Assembly (NCBI RefSeq): GCF_900115675.1
Contig: NZ_FOXI01000018.1
Location: forward strand, 1-46,955
Length of the DNA: 46,955 nucleotides
Source: Halolamina pelagica
GTDB lineage: Archaea; Halobacteriota; Halobacteria; Halobacteriales; Haloferacaceae
Direction of reading: 5' to 3'
The notes under the pieces were generated by a model, which was not told the origin of the DNA, did no database searches, and was given only the letters and a program-made list of their open reading frames with translations. How positions within the stretch are numbered: position 1 is the first letter of the stretch; every line of letters begins with the position of its first letter. Position numbers and translations under genes: made by a program. This document shows positions 33,560-41,537 of this stretch, piece after piece.

Positions 33560-34216
33560 CTAGAATGGAAGAAATTGAATGCCGAACAGGTATTTCGACA
33601 CAATGTCGAGCCCAAATAGCGTAAACAAGCTTGCCGAGACGTATCGCACCCATTTCGTGTTTATGTAGGCTGAACTGCGTGAGAAAAACAGCGCTGTCAC
33701 AAAGCTCACTGGAATGATTGCGAGCATCTCTCCGAACCAAATTGCCGGATGCGCACCGTACTGGACCGCAAGGCCGATGGTGATCAGTTGTGTTTTGTCG
33801 CCGAATTCGCCGAATACCATCAGCGAAAACGAAGGGAAAAAGCCAGCAAAGCGAGATGGGACGACATCAGTTGCCTCATCGACAACCTCCGGACTACCAT
33901 CCGTCAACAGTTGCTCGTCATCCGTGTCTTCCTCAAAATCTAGTTGTGACGTGTAGAGAATCCACGCACCGAAGACGAAAAACAACGCCGCGGTGAGGCC
34001 GTCGAGGAACACTTCGGGGAGTGCTCCTTTCAGCGCATTTCCAAGCAGGATTTCCAGCACTGTCCAGCCACCGAATGCAGTTGCTGCGCCGGCCACGACC
34101 ATGTATGGGTTGTACTTCGTAGCGAGCGCAGCGATCACGATCTGCCCCTTCTCACCGGGAAGTGCGAGAAGTTGGAGTACAAATGCACTAATTAAGATAT
34201 CAAGCCAACCAACCAT
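33560..34216 (-). CDS. GDT1/TMEM165 (UPF0016) family cation transporter
   Basis: 218 residues with six or seven hydrophobic segments. The family has two E-x-G-D-(K/R)-(T/S) motifs, one per three-helix half. The second is intact (VFGEFGDKTQLITIGLA, about residues 135-151). The first is degenerate (LALPGEKGQIVIAALA near 17-32, with the acidic residues shifted). The halves are joined by an acidic loop FEEDTDDEQLL. Relatives carry Mn2+ or Ca2+ in exchange for protons. 130 bases separate it from the ATP-grasp gene on the same strand. Confidence 0.82.
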   Translation of the reverse strand: MVGWLDILISAFVLQLLALPGEKGQIVIAALATKYNPYMVVAGAATAFGGWTVLEILLGNALKGALPEVFLDGLTAALFFVFGAWILYTSQLDFEEDTDDEQLLTDGSPEVVDEATDVVPSRFAGFFPSFSLMVFGEFGDKTQLITIGLAVQYGAHPAIWFGEMLAIIPVSFVTALFFSRSSAYINTKWVRYVSASLFTLFGLDIVSKYLFGIQFLPF

Positions 34217-34237
34217 GCCTGCGAATTTTTCCCGGGT

Positions 34238-35824
34238 CTAATATGAGTTCGGACACCAAACAATAGAGCCGCTATTCTCTACTCGAAAGCCACGAGTCGA
34301 TTCGTCCGGGTCGACGCCCGGGAGGCTGTAGCGGTCGGGCATCTGCCGGATCGGGAAGCGATCGGAGAAGCTGGCCCGGAGTTTCGCCACGTCTGGCGGT
34401 AGCGTCTCCGTCCGGGCGCGGACGGCCGTCACCTCTCGATTACCGTCGGGCGCCCGGATCGTGAACTCGTGTTCGACGAGTGTGTTCGGAACGAGTTCGT
34501 CGTAGCACTCGGCGACAAGATCGGGGTCGTAGCCTATCCCCACGTACCGGAGCCCCATCCAGACGTGCCGTCGATCGTGCTCGACGACACGCTGGGCCAG
34601 GACCTCCTTCGGGAGCATCCCATCCTCGGAGTCGAGCACTTCGTTCACGAGTTGGTCCATCACCTGTGGCTTCTCCATGTTCTCGCGCCAGCCGGCGAAG
34701 TTCAGGATGTAGCGATCCAGACACCAGGCGTAGCGCTCCTCGATCGCCGGCGACGGGTGGTAGCCGTAGGCGCGTTCGAGCGCTCGCGTCGCGAGCGTGT
34801 CGATCAGTTCTTCGCGATCCGTCGACGCGTAGGTGCGACCGGCGAGAAAGCCCATGTGGCAGGTCATTCCCTCGGCGTCGACGGTCTTTACCAACACCGC
34901 GATCTCCTCCCACGTCTCGCCGCCGCGGTCCTGCCGGAGACTCCGCAGGCGGCGCTGGCGGAGCCACTGGTCGCCCCGGTAGACGCCGACGCCGACGAGC
35001 AGCGCGCCGGCCAGCAGTGAGGGATAGAGCCACCACTGGACCCAGAACCGAACGAGGATGAGCTCGAGGACGAACACGATCCCCGCCGGCACCAGCAGCT
35101 TCCAGATCACGTCGTCCGTCCGGAGGCCGGTCGCGAGGTCCATCCGCCACAGCTTGAACCTCTCGGCGTTGCTGGGCGCGTCCTCGTCCGCTTCCGGCTC
35201 CGGCTCGGCCTCGCTGTCGGTCGCCCGCTCGGGGAGGTTCATCGCGCCGGGTTCGGTCGCCGCCGGTTCGTCGACGACCTCCTCCGACGGGTCGGCTTCT
35301 TCGTCGAAGGAGATCCGGTCGTCGTTACCGTTGAACGCCTGCCGGATGCGCTCGCGAGCGCTCGCGCTGTCGTCGTCGCCGAAGATAATCGCCCGGTTCG
35401 TCCCGTCGGTCGTGCGGATCTCGTCGGCCATCCGCCCGACCGTCTGTGGCTTGTGCCCCGTCTCACGGGCGGCCTTCACGATCCGGGCCTTGCGGATGCC
35501 CCAGATCGACCCGCGGCCGAAGACGATCGCCGCGAAGACGTAGCCCCAGCCCGACGTAGCCCACTCCAGCACCGCCGAGAGCAACGGCGCGCTGGAGGCC
35601 GATACCTCGACCTCGGCTTGGGTCATGTAGAAGACGCCCGCGCCGGCGACGGCGGCCAGCGCGAACACCACGACCAGCAGCGCCTTCGACGCCGGCGACG
35701 CCGTCCGGATACCCGTCACCGTGTTCCAGAGCTTCTTCGGAAGGCGGAACGGGAACAGGACGCTCCGGAGGAGCAGCTTGAGGAGGCCTTTCAGAAACGC
35801 CACCGCACTCGTGAGCAGACCCAT
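34238..35824 (-). CDS. Multi-span membrane protein of the element's envelope operon
   Basis: 528 residues. A basic amphipathic N-terminus, then hydrophobic segments at about 44-66 and 80-102, an acidic cytoplasmic stretch with EPEPEADED (about 150-225), and a helical pair at about 240-290 (LLVPAGIVFVLELILV, LYPSLLAGALLVGVGVY). The C-terminal 230 residues form a soluble domain containing ERYAWCLDRYILNFAGWRENM and a Trp/Cys-containing end. Unrecognised. Its ATG overlaps the upstream stop (ATGA), so it is co-translated. Size and topology suggest a scaffold or channel part of the assembly. It is the last gene before the AT-rich cargo patch. Confidence 0.75.
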   Translation of the reverse strand: MGLLTSAVAFLKGLLKLLLRSVLFPFRLPKKLWNTVTGIRTASPASKALLVVVFALAAVAGAGVFYMTQAEVEVSASSAPLLSAVLEWATSGWGYVFAAIVFGRGSIWGIRKARIVKAARETGHKPQTVGRMADEIRTTDGTNRAIIFGDDDSASARERIRQAFNGNDDRISFDEEADPSEEVVDEPAATEPGAMNLPERATDSEAEPEPEADEDAPSNAERFKLWRMDLATGLRTDDVIWKLLVPAGIVFVLELILVRFWVQWWLYPSLLAGALLVGVGVYRGDQWLRQRRLRSLRQDRGGETWEEIAVLVKTVDAEGMTCHMGFLAGRTYASTDREELIDTLATRALERAYGYHPSPAIEERYAWCLDRYILNFAGWRENMEKPQVMDQLVNEVLDSEDGMLPKEVLAQRVVEHDRRHVWMGLRYVGIGYDPDLVAECYDELVPNTLVEHEFTIRAPDGNREVTAVRARTETLPPDVAKLRASFSDRFPIRQMPDRYSLPGVDPDESTRGFRVENSGSIVWCPNSY

Positions 35825-37098
35825 CAGTCATCCCCTCCGGTGCCGGCGTTGCCCGGCCCGAACATCATCTGGTCTTCCTCTTCGACATCCTGGATCAGCT
35901 GGGCCACGTCGTCACGGGCGTCCCGATACAGGTGGCCGAGGTTGTGTTTCGTCTCCATGTGTTCGAGGGTGGCCTTGATCTCGCCGAGTGCCTGCTTCGC
36001 CGTCGGAATACGGTTCGAACGCAGGACGGGTTCGAGCCAGGAGTCCTCCAGCGAGTCTGTGTCGAGGTCCTCAACGCCACCGTGGACCTGTTCGAGGCCG
36101 TCATCGGTCTGTCGGTGGGCGCCGAAGGCGGCCATCCGGGCGAGTTGGCCGGCGCTGCGGACGCCGTGGCCATCACGCCAGTACACCGCGTTCGAGCCGA
36201 CCGCCGGCACCTCCTCAAGCGGCACCTCGTCGGCGGTCTGTTTCTGTTCCTCGTAGGCGAGCTCGAGCTCGCGACGCTTTCGTTCGGCACGCCCCACGTC
36301 GTTCTGCAGGGCCTCGAGCAGCCCACCCCAGCGCTTCTGGATCCACTTCGCGACCAGGGCGATCAGGCCCAGCAGCAGCAACCAGAACAGCCAGTTCATC
36401 GACGCCGCGATCGCGAGGGCCATCAGTTGCGCGGCGGACTTCGTGAGGAAGCCGTCGATCAGATCCGCGCGTTCGTTCACCCACGAGAGGTAGGCCTCCA
36501 ACTCCTCAGGCGAGGTCCCGTAGCCGTGCTGCTCGGCGACCTCACGGAGTTCCTCCAGCACCGGGGCGTACTCCTGCAGCTCCGACGCGCCGACGGAGAC
36601 GCCCGTCTGGCGGGCATAGAGTTCGACCTCTTTCGTCGAGCCGTCCGTGAAGAACAGTTCGAGCGTGTAGAGGCTGGTCTCGCCCGGCGGCGCGGCGTCA
36701 TCGGCGTAGGTGACCTTCACCTGCGTCCCGCCCGCGAACACCTGCGCCTCCGCGGGCTGCTGGCTGATCCGGGCGGCCTCGACCTCCCGGGAGAGCGTGA
36801 ACAGCGCGAACGGACCGGTAGTTTCGAACACCGAGTCCGACTCGCGAACGCTCACCGCGAGGAACGGTTCGTCGAACTTCTCCGGCGTGATCCGGACCTG
36901 TGAGGCTGCAGTCGGGTTCGTCGAGCCGTTCGTGTCCGTCGGCGTGGTCGTCGTGTTGTTCGCGGTCGGTGTCGCCGTCGGCGCCGGCGTCGGTGTGGCC
37001 GTCTGTTGTTGGGCGACCGGATCGGCGACGGCGGCGCCGACAGGGGCCACCGCCATCGAGAGTACCATGACGACGGCGAGGAGAAGGTGTCGACGCAT
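35824..37098 (-). CDS. Secreted-N-terminus, single-span protein with cytoplasmic coiled coil
   Basis: 424 residues. Signal peptide (about 1-25, hydrophobic then AVADPVAQQ), a Thr/Pro/Asn-rich linker (TPTPAPTATPTANNTTTT-like, about 33-60), an extracellular domain with TPEKFDEPFLAVSVRESDSVFETTGPFALF, then a membrane span around 228-248 (LALAIAASMNWLFWLLLLGLIALV) and a long charged cytoplasmic part with a coiled coil (about 250-290) and LEHMETKHNLGHLYRDARDD. The mixed layout suits a linker between the outside and a cytoplasmic ATPase. Start overlaps the upstream 82-residue gene by one base. No family known. Confidence 0.75.
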   Translation of the reverse strand: MRRHLLLAVVMVLSMAVAPVGAAVADPVAQQQTATPTPAPTATPTANNTTTTPTDTNGSTNPTAASQVRITPEKFDEPFLAVSVRESDSVFETTGPFALFTLSREVEAARISQQPAEAQVFAGGTQVKVTYADDAAPPGETSLYTLELFFTDGSTKEVELYARQTGVSVGASELQEYAPVLEELREVAEQHGYGTSPEELEAYLSWVNERADLIDGFLTKSAAQLMALAIAASMNWLFWLLLLGLIALVAKWIQKRWGGLLEALQNDVGRAERKRRELELAYEEQKQTADEVPLEEVPAVGSNAVYWRDGHGVRSAGQLARMAAFGAHRQTDDGLEQVHGGVEDLDTDSLEDSWLEPVLRSNRIPTAKQALGEIKATLEHMETKHNLGHLYRDARDDVAQLIQDVEEEDQMMFGPGNAGTGGDD

Positions 37099-37346
37099 CA
37101 GTTCACCACCTCCGCCACTCGCGGCTCAACGATTGCTGCCATCAGGCCGAGCAGCATCAGTACCCCATAGAGCCAGTGGAACGTCATTGTCTGAGGCCAA
37201 AATACAGAATTGTAGATTGCGAAGAGAGACAGCGGTTCGTACACCCCGATTACCTCATAGAGCGTGAAGAACGCCAGTGCGGTCACCGTGTAGAACACGG
37301 CGATGAACCGCAGTACTCGCCGCCGCGATGGAAGCGAGAACTCCAT
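37098..37346 (-). CDS. Small two-helix membrane protein
   Basis: 82 residues. A basic N-terminus (PSRRRVLRF) then two hydrophobic helices (FIAVFYTVTALAFFTLYEVIG; MTFHWLYGVLMLLGLMAAIVE). TGATG overlaps at both ends show coupling to both neighbours. The middle part (SLFAIYNSVFWPQ) is AT-richer in codons than the neighbours. No function can be assigned. Confidence 0.7.
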   Translation of the reverse strand: MEFSLPSRRRVLRFIAVFYTVTALAFFTLYEVIGVYEPLSLFAIYNSVFWPQTMTFHWLYGVLMLLGLMAAIVEPRVAEVVN

Positions 37347-38362
37347 CAGCGATCCACCTCGGCGCCGTTCTGCGCGACTTCACGCTGGTCTTTCGGGAGG
37401 CGCTGGGCCGCCCGCTCGTTGCGGATCTCGACGTTCTTCTGGCCAGTTGGGAGTTGTGTCAGAATGTCCATGATCTCCTCGCGGGCTTCGTCGCGAGAGC
37501 GGATGTCCTGGGTTTCGAGGCGACGCTGCAGTTCGCGGAGCTGCGTCTGCGTCTCGCCCAGGATCGCGTCTTTCGTGTCGAGTCGACTCTCCAGCTTCTC
37601 CATCTTCTCGCGCTGCTGGAGGTAGGACTCGTAGGGCAGTTCGATTGGCGTTCGGTAGCGGTAGTCCGCGGCGTTCGAGACGCCGTTCGTGACGATCCGC
37701 TCCTGTGTTTTGACCAGGTACTCGTTTTCCTTCACACGGATCGCGTGATCGGGGATCTCGTGGGCGACGATGTCGCTCAGAATCCCGCGCTCGGCCCGGA
37801 GTTCCCGGTCGTGGGCGACCAGCTTCCGCCGGCCAAACAGGCCGACGATCCGCGTTGGGAAGTGCTCGTAGATCACGAGGTTGCCGTCCTTGTTTGTCGT
37901 CGTCTCCGAGGGGTCGAAGTACACCGTCTCCGTCCCATCCTCGTTGGAGTCGTCGTCCTCGTAGATCACCTTCAGCTTCCCGCGCTGGGCGTCCTTCTTT
38001 CCGCGGTAGGCGACGCCGCCGCCGATCGCGACGGTGGCGATCCCCGCGGCTTCGAGGTAGTTGGCGTAGGGCACCTCCACGGGCGCGCCGTTCTTCAGCG
38101 AGAAGTACGCGAACACGCCGGTCGCGAGCACGAGCAGGCCCAGCGAGATCGCCAGCACCTTCGCTGGCAACGTCAGCGTCTTGTGTTTCTTCAGCAGTGA
38201 GACGCTGTAGTCGCCCTCGCGACGGGCTTCTTGCTTCACCCGGTCGGTCCCGCTCTCGGGGTTCTCCCGATCGTCACCGAAGACGTTCCAGCGGTCGAGC
38301 GCACCGAGGATCAGCAGCACGATCACGACGGCGATGACGCCGACGAGGAGGACGTTCACCAT
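37346..38362 (-). CDS. Membrane protein with soluble domain and C-terminal coiled coil
   Basis: 338 residues. Hydrophobic segments: N-terminal 1-22 and a pair at about 66-105 (VLAISLGLLVLATGVFAYF, then AAGIATVAIGGGVAY). A soluble domain follows (KLKVIYEDDDSNEDGTETVYF, IVGLFGRRKLVAHDREL), then a coiled coil from about 240 to 300 (LQQREKMEKLESRLDTKDAI, QLRELQRRLETQ). The coiled coil could dock with that of the 424-residue protein downstream. Not recognised. Neighbours overlap, so it is part of the same coupled block. Confidence 0.75.
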   Translation of the reverse strand: MVNVLLVGVIAVVIVLLILGALDRWNVFGDDRENPESGTDRVKQEARREGDYSVSLLKKHKTLTLPAKVLAISLGLLVLATGVFAYFSLKNGAPVEVPYANYLEAAGIATVAIGGGVAYRGKKDAQRGKLKVIYEDDDSNEDGTETVYFDPSETTTNKDGNLVIYEHFPTRIVGLFGRRKLVAHDRELRAERGILSDIVAHEIPDHAIRVKENEYLVKTQERIVTNGVSNAADYRYRTPIELPYESYLQQREKMEKLESRLDTKDAILGETQTQLRELQRRLETQDIRSRDEAREEIMDILTQLPTGQKNVEIRNERAAQRLPKDQREVAQNGAEVDR

Positions 38363-38956
38363 CTAGCGGCCCTCCTGGGTTGCCTCGGCCTCAACGCGGG
38401 CGCCCTCGTCGGCCTCGCCGGTGAACCCGATCGTTACGTCACTCTCTTCGAGCAGGTCGAGGCCGCGTTCCTGGAGTGACTGATACTGCTCGACGTGGTC
38501 CGACAGCGCGCTGGTGATCTGGTGGCAGCCGACTTCCTCGGCGTAGCGTCGGTAGGCCCGGCGCTTGTCACTCGTGTCGGCGTCGGCGTGTTCGAGTTGG
38601 AGTTGTTCACGGCGGCGCCGTTCCACCGGGTCGACGAACACCGGGCAGCGAGTCCCGTAGTGGGGGCAGCCCTCACAGGAGTCGGGGAAGTTGCCCGTTC
38701 CGTCGCCGTCGACGCGGCGCATCGCAAACTCGCCCATGCCCTCCTCGTCGTCGGGCTTCTCACGGACCGTGCTGAGGTGGTGATCGACGATGTCCAGGAC
38801 GTCGCCGCCGGGGAGCTCGCTCACGTCGCGGAGCCACTGGTAGATGCGACCCTTCAGGCCCCGGTCGTTGACGAACTGGACTTCTTCACGGAGTTCTGCA
38901 GACAGCCACGAGATGCTGTCGGGGCGGTACTGTCGCTGGTCGGTCGTAGGTTGCAT
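38363..38956 (-). CDS. Four-cysteine soluble protein of the envelope operon
   Basis: 197 residues without a membrane span. CEGCPHYGTRCP (about 95-106) plus a later Cys in EEVGCHQI give four cysteines in a C-x2-C-x6-C-x(~45)-C pattern. This could hold a zinc ion or, as in Cas4 and some primases, a [4Fe-4S] cluster. The remainder is helical and acidic. It is the only clearly soluble, cysteine-rich protein in this run besides the AbrB-like protein. Unrecognised. Confidence 0.65.
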   Translation of the reverse strand: MQPTTDQRQYRPDSISWLSAELREEVQFVNDRGLKGRIYQWLRDVSELPGGDVLDIVDHHLSTVREKPDDEEGMGEFAMRRVDGDGTGNFPDSCEGCPHYGTRCPVFVDPVERRRREQLQLEHADADTSDKRRAYRRYAEEVGCHQITSALSDHVEQYQSLQERGLDLLEESDVTIGFTGEADEGARVEAEATQEGR

Positions 38957-38971
38957 GATGAATCAGGTCGG

Positions 38972-39172
38972 TTACTCGTCGAGGACCGGCGCGAGGTCCT
39001 CCATCGTCGGCGCCACGTTGGGGTCGATCAGAAGCAGTCCGACACCGCTTATCGCCCGCACCTCGAAGTCGTCGCCGGGGTTGAACACGCAGCCCTCGCT
39101 CACCTCGTGCGGGATGTAGAACTGGATCTGGCCAACCCCGACCTCGGTTACCGTGTGGGTCGCCCGGCACAT
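38972..39172 (-). CDS. AbrB/SpoVT-like swapped-hairpin protein
   Basis: 66 residues. TEVGVGQIQFYIPHEVSEGCVFNPGDDFEV and the following strand GVGLLLIDP fit the pattern of AbrB-like domains (G-Q-hydrophobic-IP-x-E-V, then PGD), about residues 8-50. These act as DNA-binding dimers that control transition states or element maintenance. It is the first gene after the strong terminator at 39226-39251, so it may respond to or override that signal. The starting Met-Cys-Arg is preceded by AAGG. Confidence 0.6.
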   Translation of the reverse strand: MCRATHTVTEVGVGQIQFYIPHEVSEGCVFNPGDDFEVRAISGVGLLLIDPNVAPTMEDLAPVLDE

Positions 39173-39225
39173 CCTTGGGGTAGGGTGCCTGTGTCGGTCG
39201 AACGCGTTACAACGCCAGCGCCATC

Positions 39226-39251
39226 AAAAAAGGCGGGCCGTGAGGCCCGCC
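39226..39251 (-). terminator. Strong intrinsic terminator in the middle of the envelope gene run
   Basis: On the minus strand GGCGGGCC-TCAC-GGCCCGCC, an 8-bp all-GC stem with a 4-base loop, is followed immediately by TTTTTT. It lies 16 bases after the end of the 93-residue membrane-protein gene and before the AbrB-like gene, on the same strand. Rho-independent-like hairpins of this quality are unusual in archaea. Confidence 0.75.
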
Positions 39252-39266
39252 GCGTGGTGTGTCGGG

Positions 39267-39548
39267 TCATCCGGCGATCTTCTTCCGGAGACTGGTGTTT
39301 TGATCGAGGTTCTTTGCGTGGGTGCTCCCAAGAAACACGGCGACGACGATGATGAGGCCGCCGAGGATGACGAGCGGCCATGCGCCCGTCATCAGGAGGA
39401 ACACGCCGATCAGCAGCGTCGACGCGTTTCGGATGAGGCCGAAGCTCGCGACGGCCACGTCGCCGCCGCTGGAGAACCTCGCAAACAGCCACAGGCCGAT
39501 CGCGATCGAGAGTAGGAGCGCGGTCGCGACCGTGATGAGCTCGGCCAT
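39267..39548 (-). CDS. Small three-span membrane protein
   Basis: 93 residues with hydrophobic segments at about 4-24, 43-58 and 60-75, then a polar, basic tail (NLDQNTSLRKKIAG). The start follows the previous stop directly. Small and of unknown function; it resembles the neighbouring 81-residue protein in design and may form part of the same membrane complex. Confidence 0.7.
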   Translation of the reverse strand: MAELITVATALLLSIAIGLWLFARFSSGGDVAVASFGLIRNASTLLIGVFLLMTGAWPLVILGGLIIVVAVFLGSTHAKNLDQNTSLRKKIAG

Positions 39549-39794
39549 CTACTTTCGCCCCCAGTCCTTGTCGTCCTTGCCCCCGTTGAGCGTGCTGTTC
39601 ACGTCGAAGCGGCCCGCCTTCTTCCCCACGTTCTGCTGTTCGTACAGCCGGAAGCCATACCGGCCACCGTAGAACAGGAACAGGATCGCCGCCGCGATCG
39701 CCGCGGCGACGAGGAACCCGCTCATCACGGTCAGTGCCGGGATGAACGCGAGGACGGCGAGGCCCCAAGCTACTCGTTCGAAGTTGCTAGTCAT
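39549..39794 (-). CDS. Small two-span membrane protein
   Basis: 81 residues. An almost continuous hydrophobic stretch (about 8-42: VAWGLAVLAFIPALTVM, then FLVAAAIAAAILFLFYGG) is followed by a polar C-terminus with KKAGRFDVNSTLNGGK. This size and polarity resemble small major membrane components of archaeal virions and pili, but no sequence match is known to me. It is translated just upstream of the 93-residue protein and 9 bases after the 296-residue secreted protein. Confidence 0.65.
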   Translation of the reverse strand: MTSNFERVAWGLAVLAFIPALTVMSGFLVAAAIAAAILFLFYGGRYGFRLYEQQNVGKKAGRFDVNSTLNGGKDDKDWGRK

Positions 39795-39803
39795 GGGTGT
39801 GGA

Positions 39804-40694
39804 TCAGTCGAAGAGTCCGTCCAGGAAGTCGTCGATCACGTCGGTGCCAGCATTCCACGACTCCCACTGGTGCTGCATCTCGTCCCACCGCGTCGGTCGC
39901 GCGGTGAACCGTACCTTCGCATCCGGGTCGTTGAACACGAACTGGACTCGGTAGTCGTCGACCTGCCGGTAGAACACGGGTGCCTGCGAGTCGGTCGACA
40001 CCGGCCGCCAGCTCGAGGCATTACTCGTCCGGTACATCGCCTGCCACTCCTCAACGACCTTTCCGGTCGACTCGTTCTGCAGGGAGATCGTGACCGTCTC
40101 GGTGGTGTTCGTCGCCGAGAAGCGGTAGGTTCGCTTCTCGAGATCCTCCTCCTCGTCGCCGATCGAGAAGTTCGAGATCGACTCCCACAACGAACTCCCG
40201 GTGTCTTTCACTTCGCCCGTCCAGGAGAGGCTCTTCACGCGCACCGTCGAGGGCGCGAACGTGACCGTCTCACCGGGGCCGAGCGTAAACACGACCTGCG
40301 TGTAGGTCTCGTCATGCTCAAAGTCGTGAACCGCGTGCCAGCCAGCCGTTCGGTTCCCGTCGGTACTCTCGACATCGCCGAGTTCGGCCGGCGAGACGAT
40401 CGCCGGCGCAATGTTCACCCGGAACTCGACGCAGTAGCCGTTCGGGTTACTGGCGTTGATGCGGAGGAAGCCGGTGGCCTGCTCGACGCGGACCTCCGTG
40501 TTCTGGGCCGTGACGGTGGCCGAGTCGTTGGTCGCGGCGTCGACAGTCGCGTTGTCGAACCGGAAGGCGTCGTACGTGACGCGCGTCGAGCAGTCCGACT
40601 GTGTCGACGCCGTCGCCGGTACGGCAGCCAGTGTGGGGGCGACCGCCGCGACGAGTAGGACCGCCACGAGCACGCCCACGCGTGGTCGGAGCAT
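39804..40694 (-). CDS. Secreted, sequon-rich surface protein
   Basis: 296 residues from ATG 40694, which overlaps the upstream stop (TGATG). The frame runs further upstream, but that part lies in another gene. Signal peptide 1-29 (LVAVLLVAAVAPTLAAV, cleaved near ATAS). The mature part is beta-rich, with eight N-x-S/T sites and two cysteines that could form a disulfide. The last third contains VDDYRVQFVFNDPDAKVRF. No C-terminal anchor is seen. Together with the 340-residue protein at 42984-44006 it is a candidate exposed structural protein. Not recognised. Confidence 0.7.
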   Translation of the reverse strand: MLRPRVGVLVAVLLVAAVAPTLAAVPATASTQSDCSTRVTYDAFRFDNATVDAATNDSATVTAQNTEVRVEQATGFLRINASNPNGYCVEFRVNIAPAIVSPAELGDVESTDGNRTAGWHAVHDFEHDETYTQVVFTLGPGETVTFAPSTVRVKSLSWTGEVKDTGSSLWESISNFSIGDEEEDLEKRTYRFSATNTTETVTISLQNESTGKVVEEWQAMYRTSNASSWRPVSTDSQAPVFYRQVDDYRVQFVFNDPDAKVRFTARPTRWDEMQHQWESWNAGTDVIDDFLDGLFD

Positions 40695-40999
40695 CAGCGG
40701 AACTTCCCCCCTCGGTCTTCGAGCTCCTCGTAGGCCTGTTCGCCCGCCTCGCCGCTGTAGAGTTCGTACGCCTTCTCCCGGATCGTGTTCATCGGGAGGA
40801 CGACGTAGAGCATCTGTGCCAGTAGGACGCTGGCGAGTAGCGCAACAGCGATCGCGTCGGCGGCGAAGGAGAGCGCCACCGCGACCAGGAACACGCCAAT
40901 GAAGATCAGCCGCGATCCCCATCGGAACGCACTGCGGACAGTCATGTCCTCCCGACTCGGGAGGTCGACTGACCGGAGGCGGCGACGAACGTCAGTCAC
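40694..40999 (-). CDS. Small membrane protein
   Basis: 101 residues from GTG 40999, overlapping the upstream stop by eight bases; an ATG at 40945 would give 83 residues. Two close hydrophobic segments (FIGVFLVAVALSFAADAIAVALLASVLLAQMLYVVL) lie between a basic N-terminus (RRRLRS) and a charged C-terminus (YELYSGEAGEQAYEELEDRG). No recognised domain. Coupled on both sides. Confidence 0.65.
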   Translation of the reverse strand: MTDVRRRLRSVDLPSREDMTVRSAFRWGSRLIFIGVFLVAVALSFAADAIAVALLASVLLAQMLYVVLPMNTIREKAYELYSGEAGEQAYEELEDRGGKFR

Positions 41000-41537
41000 G
41001 CTTCCACCTCGGCAGGTCGTAGTCGTTCTTGATCGAGAGTGCCGCGATCCATTCCCCGTACTCATCGTTCACAGCCGGGATCAGCCGGGCAATGCCGATG
41101 CTGCCGAGAGCGATCACGATGACGACCGTCCCGATCAGCGCGCCACCGGTGAGGAAGCTGGCCAGCAGCGCGAACCCGATGACCGAGATCGCGGCGCCGA
41201 TCTGTTGCCACGGCGTCGCTCCGCGGATGCCCAGCAGCTTCGGGATGGTCTCGATCGTCCACTGGATCATGTCCCGGATGCTCGGCGGGAGCAACTCGTC
41301 GAAGGTGAGGTAGTCCCAGGCCCGGCCGAGGTTTCGGCGGGTGCCGGACACCTGCCGACGGAGGAAGCCACCCGCCCGGCGGGTTCCGGTGCCGAGCATC
41401 CGGGCGCCGTTGGCGAGGGTTCCGGCGCCGCTCTTGATCGAGCGCCAGGCGGTTCGGAGTCGGCCTTCGTTGGCCTTCTTCGCGGCCTCGGCGTGGCGCT
41501 TGCTGTCGCCGTACCAGCCGCGTCCTTTGTCACTCAT
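40992..41537 (-). CDS. Basic-N-terminus membrane protein
   Basis: 181 residues from ATG 41537, overlapping the upstream stop (ATGA). The first 75 residues are strikingly basic for a haloarchaeon (KRHAEAAKKANEGRLRTAWRS, TGTRRAGGFLRRQVSGTRRN), so they could bind DNA or phospholipid. A long hydrophobic pair at about 115-155 follows, then an amphipathic tail. This mixture would suit a DNA-contacting membrane protein that brings the element's genome to the envelope (inference). Not recognised. Confidence 0.7.
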   Translation of the reverse strand: MSDKGRGWYGDSKRHAEAAKKANEGRLRTAWRSIKSGAGTLANGARMLGTGTRRAGGFLRRQVSGTRRNLGRAWDYLTFDELLPPSIRDMIQWTIETIPKLLGIRGATPWQQIGAAISVIGFALLASFLTGGALIGTVVIVIALGSIGIARLIPAVNDEYGEWIAALSIKNDYDLPRWKRD

